A stretch of DNA of 64,000 bases, taken from the NCBI RefSeq assembly GCF_019239235.1, contig NZ_JAAZTS010000004.1:124001-188000 (forward strand), in the 5' to 3' direction. Each line of letters opens with the position of its first letter. The stretch's first letter is position 1. Made by a program: the position numbers and the translations under genes. Positions 8,006 through 15,258 of the stretch are shown one piece after another. The stretch comes from Caecibacteroides pullorum. Its GTDB lineage: Bacteria; Bacteroidota; Bacteroidia; Bacteroidales; Bacteroidaceae. The notes under the pieces are model-generated. The model saw only the letters and a program-made list of their open reading frames with translations. It was not told the DNA's origin and searched no databases.

Positions 8006-9004
8006 TTATTTCATTTCCAGTATCCGCTGCACGTCCTCGCGCATCCACTGGTAGAGGTAGAGGCCCTTGTAGCCGTCGTTCTTCTTCAGCATCAGCTGGA
8101 CGGCGGCCAGGCTGTTCTCGTAGGCGGTCAGTTCGTTGTGGAACTGCTCGTCGTGAACGGCCAGGCGGCGAATCTCCTTCTCGCGTTCGCGGCGCAGCTG
8201 CGTGCAGACGGGGTTGAGCAGCTTCATCACCACGCCGTCCATCAGGTGATGGCCCTGAATGTAGAGGTAGGTCGTGTCCGGCGTCAGGCCGAGCTGCGTC
8301 AGTTCCTCGCCCAAGGCGTCGATGTGCTCGATGTCCTGCGGAAAGCGGGTGCGCAGTTCGGAAAGCTTGGCGTCGACGCGGCGGCGCACGTCGTCCAGGC
8401 AGCGGTAGGGATGGGCCAGGCTGACGTCCTGCAGGCGGACGCACTGGTTGAACTCGTACATGGGGAAGGTCGTGTTGTCGTGGCGGCGGTAGAACCAGAT
8501 GTTCCACAGGAAGAGCGGATAGGCCAGGCGTGAATAGCGGCGCATGAACTCGGGGAAGTCGAGCAGCTGACGGTCGTTCAGCGTGGCCTGCACGCAGACG
8601 TCGTGCAGGGTTTCGGCGTAGCACAGGTAGTTCTCGATGGCGTAGGCGTAGGTCTGCAGCACGTAGGGGTTCTGGTTGATGCGGCGCGACAGGGCGGTAG
8701 CTCCCTGCATCAGAAAGTCGTAGTCGCTGTCCACGCAGGCAATGAGGCTGCCGCCCAGTTTGTCAGCATTGAGCGTGTTGAGCAGCACGGTTTTCTTTCC
8801 CTTCGACAGCGAAGTCTGCGAGGGAAGCATCACCTGGAAGTAGCGTTCGTCGGTCTCGAACTCGGAGAGCAGCGTGCGCCAGAAGGCCACGTCGTCGTAA
8901 CTTTCGACATAGGCCACAATGCGGCGGCGCTTCTTCGGCGGCGACAGGCGGCGGGCGGCGTCCAAGTAGTCGGAGGTGAGGTTATGGCGGAGGGTGAGAG
9001 ACAT
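8006..9004 (-). CDS. DUF4435 protein, TOPRIM-like (PARIS AriB-like)
   Basis: 332-aa cytoplasmic protein. The N-terminal AYVESYDDVAFW (glutamate at residue 34) and CVDSDYDFL (D92 and D94) are the E and DxD signatures expected of the DUF4435/TOPRIM fold found in OLD-type nucleases and in the PARIS effector AriB. The central and C-terminal parts are helical and carry no other motif I recognise. The gene directly follows an ABC/AAA-type ATPase (70-bp gap filled by an AT-rich palindrome), the same order as AriA-AriB. Family assignment rests on the visible motif pattern and the partner. A defence function is inference; many Bacteroidota carry such pairs outside defence islands. Confidence 0.75.
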   Translation of the reverse strand: MSLTLRHNLTSDYLDAARRLSPPKKRRRIVAYVESYDDVAFWRTLLSEFETDERYFQVMLPSQTSLSKGKKTVLLNTLNADKLGGSLIACVDSDYDFLMQGATALSRRINQNPYVLQTYAYAIENYLCYAETLHDVCVQATLNDRQLLDFPEFMRRYSRLAYPLFLWNIWFYRRHDNTTFPMYEFNQCVRLQDVSLAHPYRCLDDVRRRVDAKLSELRTRFPQDIEHIDALGEELTQLGLTPDTTYLYIQGHHLMDGVVMKLLNPVCTQLRREREKEIRRLAVHDEQFHNELTAYENSLAAVQLMLKKNDGYKGLYLYQWMREDVQRILEMK

Positions 9005-9110
9005 AAAAATGAAGAATGAAGAATGAAGAATGAAGAATAATTGATGAATGGCGAAAGAAGAGACTGTACATTGTTAATTCTTCATTCTTAATTCTTCATT
9101 CTTCATTTCC
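9005..9110. repeat. AT-rich palindromic intergenic element
   Basis: Left arm (9007-9037) is made of repeated AATGAAG words and right arm (9076-9110) of repeated ATTCTTC words. Together they form a long nearly perfect hairpin around a 40-nt loop. The right arm is coding: the last about ten residues of the ATPase (MKNEELRMKN) are encoded by the element. Related elements lie at about 11994, 40680, 48181, 59802 and 60850. Confidence 0.75.
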
Positions 9111-9928
9111 GTTGTTATCTCGCTCACTTCCGTCACCGCGTCGAGCCAGCCTTCCATGATGACGGCGGGCGAGTGGGTGGAAAGAATGAGCTGCATCTGC
9201 GGGTTCAGGCGGCGGATCATGCCGATGAGCTTCTGCTGCCACTCGATGTGGAGCGAGGCTTCGGGCTCGTCCATGAAGAGGACGCTGTGGGTGCCTTCGC
9301 GCACGAGCACGGTGAGCAGGATGACGAGCATCTGCTTCTCGCCCGAAGAGAGCTTGTAGGGCAGCAGGCGTTCGCCGTCCTGATAGAAGGCGATTTCGTT
9401 GCTGCGGCGGTCGATGGTCTTGCGTGTATAGCCGAAGAGCTCGTCGATCATGTCCTGGAAGCGGCGCTTGGGCAAGGAGAGCTGCGGGGCAAGGGCGCGC
9501 TGCGCATCGTCGTCGCTGCCCAGAAGCTCGATCATGCGGTTGCCCACGTTCACCTGATAGTCCAGGTAGCGGCGCTGCAGCAGGTAGAGTTGCCAGTCGA
9601 GCTCGGAGCGCACGTTGGGATCGGCCATGCGGGCGGTGAAGTCGCCCATGACGAGCGGACGGTCGTAGGAGCGGATGACGTCGTAGGGGATGGAGGTGGC
9701 GTCGGGGCGGTCGAAGTAGACGCGCACGCCCTCCAGTTCGCCGTTCTTCACCTCGCCCGAGGTGCGGTGCTCCAGGTAGCCCACGGAGCGGTTCAGGATG
9801 GTGGTCTTGCCCACGCCGTTGATGCCGGCCAGGATGTTGACGTCGGGGCGCAGGTCCCAGGCCACGTTGTAGCGGTGCCACAGGCCGTCGATCTCAATGC
9901 GGCGGATATAGTTGGCTTGTATTTCCAT
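9074..9928 (-). CDS. AAA/ABC-type ATPase (PARIS AriA-like or OLD-like)
   Basis: 284-aa ATPase of the SMC/ABC class: Walker A GINGVGKTT (35-43), signature LSSGEKQM (193-200), Walker B SVLFMDEPEASLH (215-227) and H-loop STHSP (250-254). There is no membrane domain, so it is a soluble ATPase of the AAA_15/AAA_21 type rather than a transporter subunit. It is shorter than typical AriA or OLD ATPases. It is paired with a DUF4435 gene downstream. Its leader with promoter is duplicated about 2 kb upstream. The C-terminal tail derives from a dispersed AT-rich repeat, so the original stop may have been slightly different. Confidence 0.85.
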   Translation of the reverse strand: MEIQANYIRRIEIDGLWHRYNVAWDLRPDVNILAGINGVGKTTILNRSVGYLEHRTSGEVKNGELEGVRVYFDRPDATSIPYDVIRSYDRPLVMGDFTARMADPNVRSELDWQLYLLQRRYLDYQVNVGNRMIELLGSDDDAQRALAPQLSLPKRRFQDMIDELFGYTRKTIDRRSNEIAFYQDGERLLPYKLSSGEKQMLVILLTVLVREGTHSVLFMDEPEASLHIEWQQKLIGMIRRLNPQMQLILSTHSPAVIMEGWLDAVTEVSEITTEMKNEELRMKN

Positions 9929-10006
9929 ATCTTGTTTCAGCTTGGTTCTACTGACGGCAAAGTTAGCACAAAGCGGGAGAAAAGCAAGGGCGTTGCGGGG
10001 AGAAAT
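9921..10006. repeat. direct repeat copy A (ATPase start and leader)
   Basis: Bases 9949-10006 are identical over 58 bp to 11934-11991. The flanking TTCCATATCTTG, which includes the ATPase ATG, also recurs at 11918-11929, with a seven-base indel between the two blocks. The copies are direct repeats bracketing the 1.9-kb DUF3472 segment. Confidence 0.9.
9958..9988 (-). promoter_or_regulatory. promoter of the ATPase-DUF4435-mscS operon
   Basis: TAACTTTG (9965-9958) fits TAnnTTTG, with CTTG (9988-9985) exactly 19 nt upstream as a near-consensus -33 box. It lies within the duplicated leader, so an identical promoter exists at 11943-11973. Confidence 0.65.
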
Positions 10007-10111
10007 GAAAAATGAAAAAATAAAAATAAGAATATCTCGAAATAGAAAAGTGTCAGTATTTTGTCATTAGCTTCGCTTAAAACAACTCTTATTTTTATAT
10101 TTAGGTATAGT

Positions 10112-10174
10112 CTGAACACAGTGAAGAATCTCGCAAGCAGCTGTCTGTGCATTGAAATCCTTCACTGCGTTCAG
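10112..10174. repeat. inverted repeat, CTGAACaCAGTGAAG type
   Basis: CTGAACACAGTGAAG (10112-10126) and CTTCACTGCGTTCAG (10160-10174) form inverted arms with one mismatch around a 33-nt loop. It lies 70 bp past the end of the DUF3472 gene. It resembles a dispersed palindromic element and could act as a 3-prime hairpin for that gene. Confidence 0.55.
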
Positions 10175-10241
10175 GATGACATTGTATTTTGATTATGCCG
10201 TCTGTATCATTCTCCCCGAATTCGCAGTAATCGCGATGTAT

Positions 10242-11546
10242 TTACTTTGTTTTTCCAAGTTCTTCCAGGGCCTGCCAATCGATCTGTGGGGGTTGTGTGG
10301 TATCATAAGCAGGCAGAGGGAAGCGTGTACCAGCTTGGACATTCTCGTCGAAAAAACCGCCCATTTTCAGGAACAGAGCCTTTCCGTCGGCAGTTTGTCC
10401 ACCCGCATAGTCCAGACGCACACCAGCTTGTGCTGTGCCGTCGTTGGTAAAGGTTGCATTCAAAGGACGCACCCAACGGCCGTCTGTAGTACGTGCCCAT
10501 TGGTTTTTAAATTGCACCTTACGTGTCAGATAGCCTTGTTCCGGATTGAAGTTTTCCAGGAAAGAATGGGGATGGGTGTACCATGTGTTGGTTTGTGGAC
10601 GCAGGAACTCAGCAACCAGGCGCCACTCTCCTTCCTCCGTGGCATAGAAGTAGGCCGTGTATATCGTGTTGCCCTTTCCGTCGGGGCGTACATGCATCAG
10701 GAATGAGTATGTCGTACCTGCTTTCCACGGGTAAATCATAAAACTCTGGCCACCCGAACCCTCGTTGCCAAACTCTCCGATTTTCACTCCATCGCCCTGG
10801 CGCAGCATGCGTATACGCTGGTCTTCGGGAATATTACGCGGGTCTTGTGTGTCAAACGGACTCCATACGGAAAAGAGGATGCGCCGTTCTGTCTTTGAGT
10901 TATATTGCATACCAAAGTATCCTTCGCCAAAGCCTGCCGCCATATAGTAGCTATGCATCACTTCGCCCTCGTGTGGAACAGTCACCTCGTTATAGAACCA
11001 TTCATAATCATTCCCCTCTGGTAGAGTATAACCCAAGTGCACAGACGGACCTCGTCGTCCCCAGTAGTTGGAGAAATCGTGTACACACGTTATGTTGCCA
11101 TCTGTATATGCAACCATCAGGTTGGTAATGTTGGCAAAGTTCCCGCCATCACGCTTCATGCCTTTGAGGTCCACACGGACATAACCGGGCTTACTGATCT
11201 TGATTTTCAGATTCCCGGCAACGGTCGGTTCGTCGCTGTCGAACTTGATGTCCTGTTCTTTGCCGTTGCATGTCATACGCATAGTGGCGTGACCTGTGCC
11301 TTGGAGCGATAGTGTGATGGTCTGCGGCTTGTCGACATGAAAGTATGCACTGACAGTGGTCTGGGGACTGTTCCAGTTTTCCACACCGTTATCCGAAATA
11401 TGGACCTTATCAGCACGTTGGGTAACATAAGCATTGCCTGCCAAGGATACGGATTGCACCCGTGATTGTGCAAAAGTTGTAATACTTGCCAATGAAAAAA
11501 ACAATATGGCCATGATGTGACCTAAAGTTAATCTATACATTTTCAT
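10242..11546 (-). CDS. secreted DUF5077/DUF3472 protein
   Basis: 434-aa exported protein with an N-terminal signal peptide ending near TTFAQS. The first part (about 28-150) looks like the DUF5077 beta-sandwich and the following 250 residues like DUF3472 (SVHLGYTLPEG, FNNE-like EWFYNEVTVP, aromatic-rich strands). This pair is common among Bacteroidota secreted, probably carbohydrate-associated proteins, but the molecular role is not established. The gene stands alone between two copies of a duplicated leader and uses somewhat more AT-rich codons than its flanks, which suggests later insertion. A promoter copy lies at 11943-11973, about 400 bp upstream. Confidence 0.75.
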   Translation of the reverse strand: MKMYRLTLGHIMAILFFSLASITTFAQSRVQSVSLAGNAYVTQRADKVHISDNGVENWNSPQTTVSAYFHVDKPQTITLSLQGTGHATMRMTCNGKEQDIKFDSDEPTVAGNLKIKISKPGYVRVDLKGMKRDGGNFANITNLMVAYTDGNITCVHDFSNYWGRRGPSVHLGYTLPEGNDYEWFYNEVTVPHEGEVMHSYYMAAGFGEGYFGMQYNSKTERRILFSVWSPFDTQDPRNIPEDQRIRMLRQGDGVKIGEFGNEGSGGQSFMIYPWKAGTTYSFLMHVRPDGKGNTIYTAYFYATEEGEWRLVAEFLRPQTNTWYTHPHSFLENFNPEQGYLTRKVQFKNQWARTTDGRWVRPLNATFTNDGTAQAGVRLDYAGGQTADGKALFLKMGGFFDENVQAGTRFPLPAYDTTQPPQIDWQALEELGKTK

Positions 11547-12053
11547 GGTACGATTGAATTAATTATATGGATGATATTTGAATTAATCTCTCAAAAACAT
11601 CTGCACATGAACAAGTGCACAGATGATAGACTTTTCAGTAAATCAGTGTGTAGTCTGGTTATTGACTGCCATCTGTCTGTTTATACATAATTTCATAGCA
11701 AAAATCGTAATAATCCTTGGAATCCGCAAGGATTTCTCCGGGAATCGTGTCAATACACTATCTATCTCGTAAAGGCGTTGTTTCCAAATTTTCAGCATCA
11801 ACTCCAAACCTGTAAAAGTCGGTCAGAATACAAGGACAAAACGATGTTCTATGGCTAATGACAATCCTCAGGCAGCTCTGGCATGGGCCATTGTACTAAA
11901 ACTTGTACCAACGTGAATTCCATATCTTGGTTTTACTGACGGCAAAGTTAGCACAAAGCGGGAGAAAAGCAAGGGCGTTGCGGGGAGAAATAAAAATGGA
12001 GAACAGAAAGTTTGCCATTTTCCATTCTCCATTATCCATTATCAATTCTCCAT
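11547..12053. other. 507-bp gap: leader copy B and a short decayed frame
   Basis: Contains direct repeat copy B (11918-11991), which on the minus strand carries the same promoter (TAACTTTG at 11950-11943) and an ATG. That ATG opens a frame of only 22 codons (MEFTLVQVL onward), so the start codon of the ATPase leader has been left without a gene. Between 11600 and 11900 a minus-strand frame of about 55 codons (TGLELMLKIWKQRLYEIDS) is open but matches nothing I recognise. An AT-rich repeat occupies 11994-12056. Confidence 0.7.
11918..11991. repeat. direct repeat copy B
   Basis: Second copy of the ATPase leader; 58 bp identical to copy A (11934-11991 versus 9949-10006) plus the TTCCATATCTTG block. 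It is separated from copy A by about 1.9 kb holding one gene. Confidence 0.9.
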
Positions 12054-12884
12054 TTACAACGGACTTCCGCCTTCGTCGCCGCCGGGTTCGGGTTCTTCAG
12101 GCTCCGGCGTAGGCGTGGTGTCGCCCGGCTCGTCTTCACTGGGATCTACGCCAGCCGCGCCCTGGTTCATCGTCTTCTTCAGGCGGACGATGACAGCATT
12201 CACGTCGTCGATGACCTTGCCCAGCTCCGTGCGGATGGCCTCATCGCCAGCGACCAGTTCGTTGGAAATGTAGAGGGCGTTGATGGCCTTGGCCAAGTCG
12301 TCGAAGGCTGCGTCGGAAAGGGGACGAAGCGTCTTCATGTTCCACGACTGGGCGCGGTCGCGCTCCTCGGCCGTGCGCTTCACGAAGAGGGCGTCGAAGG
12401 CCTGGTTCACCGCCTCCAGCTCGTCGGGCGCTTCGTCCAGTCCGAGGACGGCGAGAGCGGCCACATAGGGTTCGCTGCGCAATGTCCCGACAAGGTCGGT
12501 CAGCGAAGCCGTTTCCGAGGCATAGTCGGCCTTGGCCACGTTTCCCGCCTCGCGGAAGGCGAAGGCCAGCGTCGCGCCTGCCTTGCGGCGTTCGGCGTCG
12601 GGATGGTAGGAGGCATAAGCCTGGATCACCTGATTGTAGAAGTAGAACAGCTCGTCGCGGGCGCGGTCGGCGGCCACGATGTCGGCCGTATCCAGAAACG
12701 CTCTGCCGGGACGGAAGCATTCCTGCTCGTTGGCGGCTGCCGTGGCAAAGGCTGTGAGACGGGCGGCAAAGCCGCGGGCCTCGGCCACTTCCTGCGGAAT
12801 GGCCGCGAGGGCATGGGTGAGGAACAATACGTGCTGCGCATTCTTGGCACGGACGCGCGAGAAGTTGTACAAAATTTCCTTCAT
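12054..12884 (-). CDS. DUF6261-like protein of unknown function
   Basis: 276-aa soluble protein without signal peptide or membrane helices. It is mostly helical, rich in Ala, Glu and Arg, and ends in a low-complexity acidic tail (PTPEPEEPEPGGDEGG) that finishes in GGSPL. Length, composition and this tail resemble the DUF6261 family of Bacteroidota, whose function is unknown; I am moderately sure of the family. The stop codon lies at the edge of an AT-rich dispersed repeat. Upstream lies a 40-bp tandem array rather than an obvious promoter. It probably preceded the ATPase operon directly before the DUF3472 segment was inserted. Confidence 0.65.
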   Translation of the reverse strand: MKEILYNFSRVRAKNAQHVLFLTHALAAIPQEVAEARGFAARLTAFATAAANEQECFRPGRAFLDTADIVAADRARDELFYFYNQVIQAYASYHPDAERRKAGATLAFAFREAGNVAKADYASETASLTDLVGTLRSEPYVAALAVLGLDEAPDELEAVNQAFDALFVKRTAEERDRAQSWNMKTLRPLSDAAFDDLAKAINALYISNELVAGDEAIRTELGKVIDDVNAVIVRLKKTMNQGAAGVDPSEDEPGDTTPTPEPEEPEPGGDEGGSPL

Positions 12885-12920
12885 AGGCTCTTCTGTTTTA
12901 AAGATTCAATCGTTGCAATT

Positions 12921-13100
12921 ACGTCCTGCCGACGGCAGGAACATTTCACGGAGCGAGAAAACGTCCTGCCGACGGCGGGAGCATTTCACGATGCGGGAAA
13001 ACGTCCTGCCGACGGCGGGAGCATTTCACGATGCGAGAAAACGCCCTGCCGACGGCGGGAGCTTTTCACGATGCGAGAAAACGCCCTGCCAGCGGCGGGG
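12921..13100. repeat. 40-bp tandem array, 4.5 units, each with a GC-rich hairpin
   Basis: Units begin at 12921, 12961, 13001, 13041 and 13081 (the last partial) with exact 40-bp spacing. Each starts ACGTCCTGCC and ends in GCGAGAAA or a close variant. The first unit contains CCTGCCGACGGCAGG, a near-perfect palindrome; the others carry one mismatch. On the minus strand every hairpin is followed by TTTTC, so the array resembles a string of weak terminators. It lies between the LRR lipoprotein gene end (13139) and the DUF6261-like gene start (12884). Confidence 0.85.
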
Positions 13101-13138
13101 GGAGTTCGCAGGTCTGAAATAGCCTTAATTTTATAAAT

Positions 13139-14866
13139 TTATTCAGTTACTAACTCAACATACCTAGAAGAACTTTCCCAATCATTATTCCACATATCTA
13201 CCAGGCTCTCCGGTAAATAGAGACGCATCTTATTGTCGTCATTACAATCTACCTGTTCGCCACAATACAAAGAAGTCAGATTTTCATTCTTTCTCAAATC
13301 GAGCTCAGAGAGTTTATTCTCTGCACAATCTAGATCAGACAAATTGGTCAAACCACTGACATCCAGCGTCGATAATTGGCATCTATAACACATTAAATAA
13401 GTCAAAGCAGACAAATTACCAAGCGTCAAAGATTTCAAATTCTGATTATTACCACAATCTAATTTTTCCAAGGCCGTAAAACTGCTGACATCCAGTGAAG
13501 ATAAATTGCATCCATTGCAACTCAATTCTATCAAGTTTAAATGAGTTCCCAACGTCAAAGACAAAGATTTGCTATTTTCGCACAATAACTGTTGCAGATT
13601 TTCTAATCCACGCACATCCAATGACGTTAACCCTGTATTGGAGCATTCCAATGTTTCTAAATTTGTCAAGCCACTAACATTAAGAGTCTTTAAATCAGGA
13701 TTGTCATTACATCTCAGTTGTTTCAATTTTTTCAGGCTGCTGACATCTAATGATTCGATCTCAAGCTGAGAACAATATAGGTATTCCAAATTAGATAAAT
13801 ATTCAATACCGGAAAGATCCGTCAAGAAAGGATAGTAGTTATCTATATTCATGGATACTATTCCAGCTATTATATCTTCATTTTTTCCTGTAATGGGTAC
13901 AAAACCATTTTCATCTTTATCGAACGTTTCAGGATACACAACAACATTTTCCAATGCATCAATTAATTCCTTGTTCGTAATCTTCTTTTCTTCCAACGAA
14001 ATGCTACCCAAATTAGCAATTTCACCGACATTCATCTCTATCGCTTTGTCTGTTCTTTTTTCTATAGTATTTCCATCTTTCATCTTAAATGAAAGGGTAA
14101 GCCCCGATTGGAAAGGAGCGTTCTCTGCCTGTTCTTTGTCTGGAAGTATTACAAAATAATAATCAGAACCAGAAACAAAGCCGCCCTCGGGAGCATTCAA
14201 CACGATAGAAGAAAAAGACTCTCCTCTCTCATTAAGAGAAGCCTGTTCTTCCTCGCCTTCACCTTGAATAACTATACCAAATTTATCATATCCCAATGTT
14301 TTTTGGGCATTATCGGTCAATGTCACAGTTTCCACCTGTTCCGCTTCCTGACCAAAAATGCTAAACTTTACTACCGCACAAAGATGATGAAATTCTAGAA
14401 ACATACTGCCAGAAGTCGTTTGTGCCCATGCCAAACTCAAATTTTGTGCAAAAGTACCCGCTACAGCCTCTTGAGTGAAAGGAAGAGACAAACCTGAAAT
14501 TGTTTTGCCATTACATACCATTTGTTTGTTATATGGATAAACAGCTATATAAGAATCGCTCTCCACAGCTGTACCGGAGAACTTACCTAAATCGTCTTCA
14601 TCATAATTTCCAAAACAATTGTTGGCATTGTTTTTATCAAATACAGAAATGGCATCTCCTAATTGCCATTCTACCCCACGCCAGTCAGTACTTGGTTCAA
14701 CAGGTAGCAAAATAGTACGCGTCTGCGGTGCATCGGCCGTAAAAGTCATCTTTACCGTTTCACCTAACTGGCTCTCACCACCTATGATTTCGTCATTACT
14801 ACAAGCCGCCATTACCAACGTTACAGCAGCCAAGGGCAAAGTCCATAAAAAATTTCTTGTTTTCAT
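13139..14866 (-). CDS. fimbrillin-like lipoprotein with C-terminal leucine-rich repeats
   Basis: 575-aa outer-surface lipoprotein. The start is chosen at MKTRNFLWTLPL because it opens a normal lipoprotein signal with lipobox VMAACS; a longer frame adds ten residues. The N-terminal half (about 20-290) looks like the Mfa-like/fimbrillin fold (MTFTADAPQTRT, FLEFHHLCAVVKFSI). From about residue 350 there are at least nine LRR units of the bacterial LxxLDxSGLxNLxxLxCxxN type, each about 20-22 residues. The AT-rich codon use differs sharply from both flanks, pointing to horizontal transfer. It is translated just after, and overlapping, the 55-aa gene upstream. It may serve as a pilus tip or adhesin subunit; this is inferred. 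Confidence 0.8.
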   Translation of the reverse strand: MKTRNFLWTLPLAAVTLVMAACSNDEIIGGESQLGETVKMTFTADAPQTRTILLPVEPSTDWRGVEWQLGDAISVFDKNNANNCFGNYDEDDLGKFSGTAVESDSYIAVYPYNKQMVCNGKTISGLSLPFTQEAVAGTFAQNLSLAWAQTTSGSMFLEFHHLCAVVKFSIFGQEAEQVETVTLTDNAQKTLGYDKFGIVIQGEGEEEQASLNERGESFSSIVLNAPEGGFVSGSDYYFVILPDKEQAENAPFQSGLTLSFKMKDGNTIEKRTDKAIEMNVGEIANLGSISLEEKKITNKELIDALENVVVYPETFDKDENGFVPITGKNEDIIAGIVSMNIDNYYPFLTDLSGIEYLSNLEYLYCSQLEIESLDVSSLKKLKQLRCNDNPDLKTLNVSGLTNLETLECSNTGLTSLDVRGLENLQQLLCENSKSLSLTLGTHLNLIELSCNGCNLSSLDVSSFTALEKLDCGNNQNLKSLTLGNLSALTYLMCYRCQLSTLDVSGLTNLSDLDCAENKLSELDLRKNENLTSLYCGEQVDCNDDNKMRLYLPESLVDMWNNDWESSSRYVELVTE

Positions 14867-14886
14867 TTGTCTCATACAATTTTTCA

Positions 14887-15054
14887 CTAATCCCATACAC
14901 TACTATAATCTTTCTCCTGCAATCCATCCCACCTGGTATTGGTTACATCACTTGCACACAATACACCTTCATTCTGCATTTCAATCATTTCACACTTAGG
15001 GGCTTCATAAGCCTCACGAACGTTCTCGCCGTTCATCATTACTTCTTTTTCCAT
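14887..15054 (-). CDS. 55-aa acidic protein upstream of the fimbrillin-LRR gene
   Basis: Short frame beginning MEKEVMMNGENVREAYEAP and ending KDYSSVWD. It has a good ATG at 15052-15054, a promoter -7 box 32 nt upstream, and a stop 20 bp before the lipoprotein start. Small proteins with a central YEAPKCEMIEMQ-like stretch followed by a VLCAS segment commonly precede fimbrillin or lipoprotein genes in Bacteroidota, and their role is unknown. The length is too short for a confident fold, but position, promoter and composition support it as a real gene. Confidence 0.65.
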   Translation of the reverse strand: MEKEVMMNGENVREAYEAPKCEMIEMQNEGVLCASDVTNTRWDGLQEKDYSSVWD

Positions 15055-15085
15055 GTCTTTTTATTTTGTTAGATATTAAATGCCG

Positions 15086-15093
15086 CAAATGTA
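15086..15093 (-). promoter_or_regulatory. promoter -7 element of the fimbrillin-LRR transcript
   Basis: TACATTTG matches TAnnTTTG, 32 nt before the 55-aa gene. TTTG words occur upstream, but at 11-15 nt rather than 19 nt. Confidence 0.5.
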
Positions 15094-15148
15094 GTGAATT
15101 TCAACAAACAAAAAATAAAAAGACAAAATATTTTTTTTGTTTTTATAC

Positions 15149-15196
15149 AAAAAACGTCGGGAGACGCCGGCTTCCGCAGAAACCGGGCCTCCCGAC
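15149..15196 (-). terminator. intrinsic terminator of the SusC/SusD operon
   Basis: GTCGGGAG (15156-15163) and CTCCCGAC (15189-15196) form an eight-pair stem with an inner CCGG/CCGG pairing. On the minus strand it is followed by GTTTTTTG. It lies about 60 bp after the SusD stop. Confidence 0.85.
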
Positions 15197-15258
15197 CTGA
15201 CATCAGAGAGAATAGATGAAGAAAAAAATATGAAATTGGTTAGGGTAAAGAAGTTCTA

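Noticed and set aside
9937..10152. 71-aa minus-strand frame in the spacer after the DUF3472 gene
   Set aside because: It overlaps the duplicated leader and promoter of the ATPase gene, and its Phe/Leu-rich composition reflects AT-rich spacer DNA.
12921..13100. CRISPR array
   Set aside because: Units are contiguous 40-bp repeats without unique spacers and no cas gene is near; the same holds for the 22-, 23- and 42-bp arrays.
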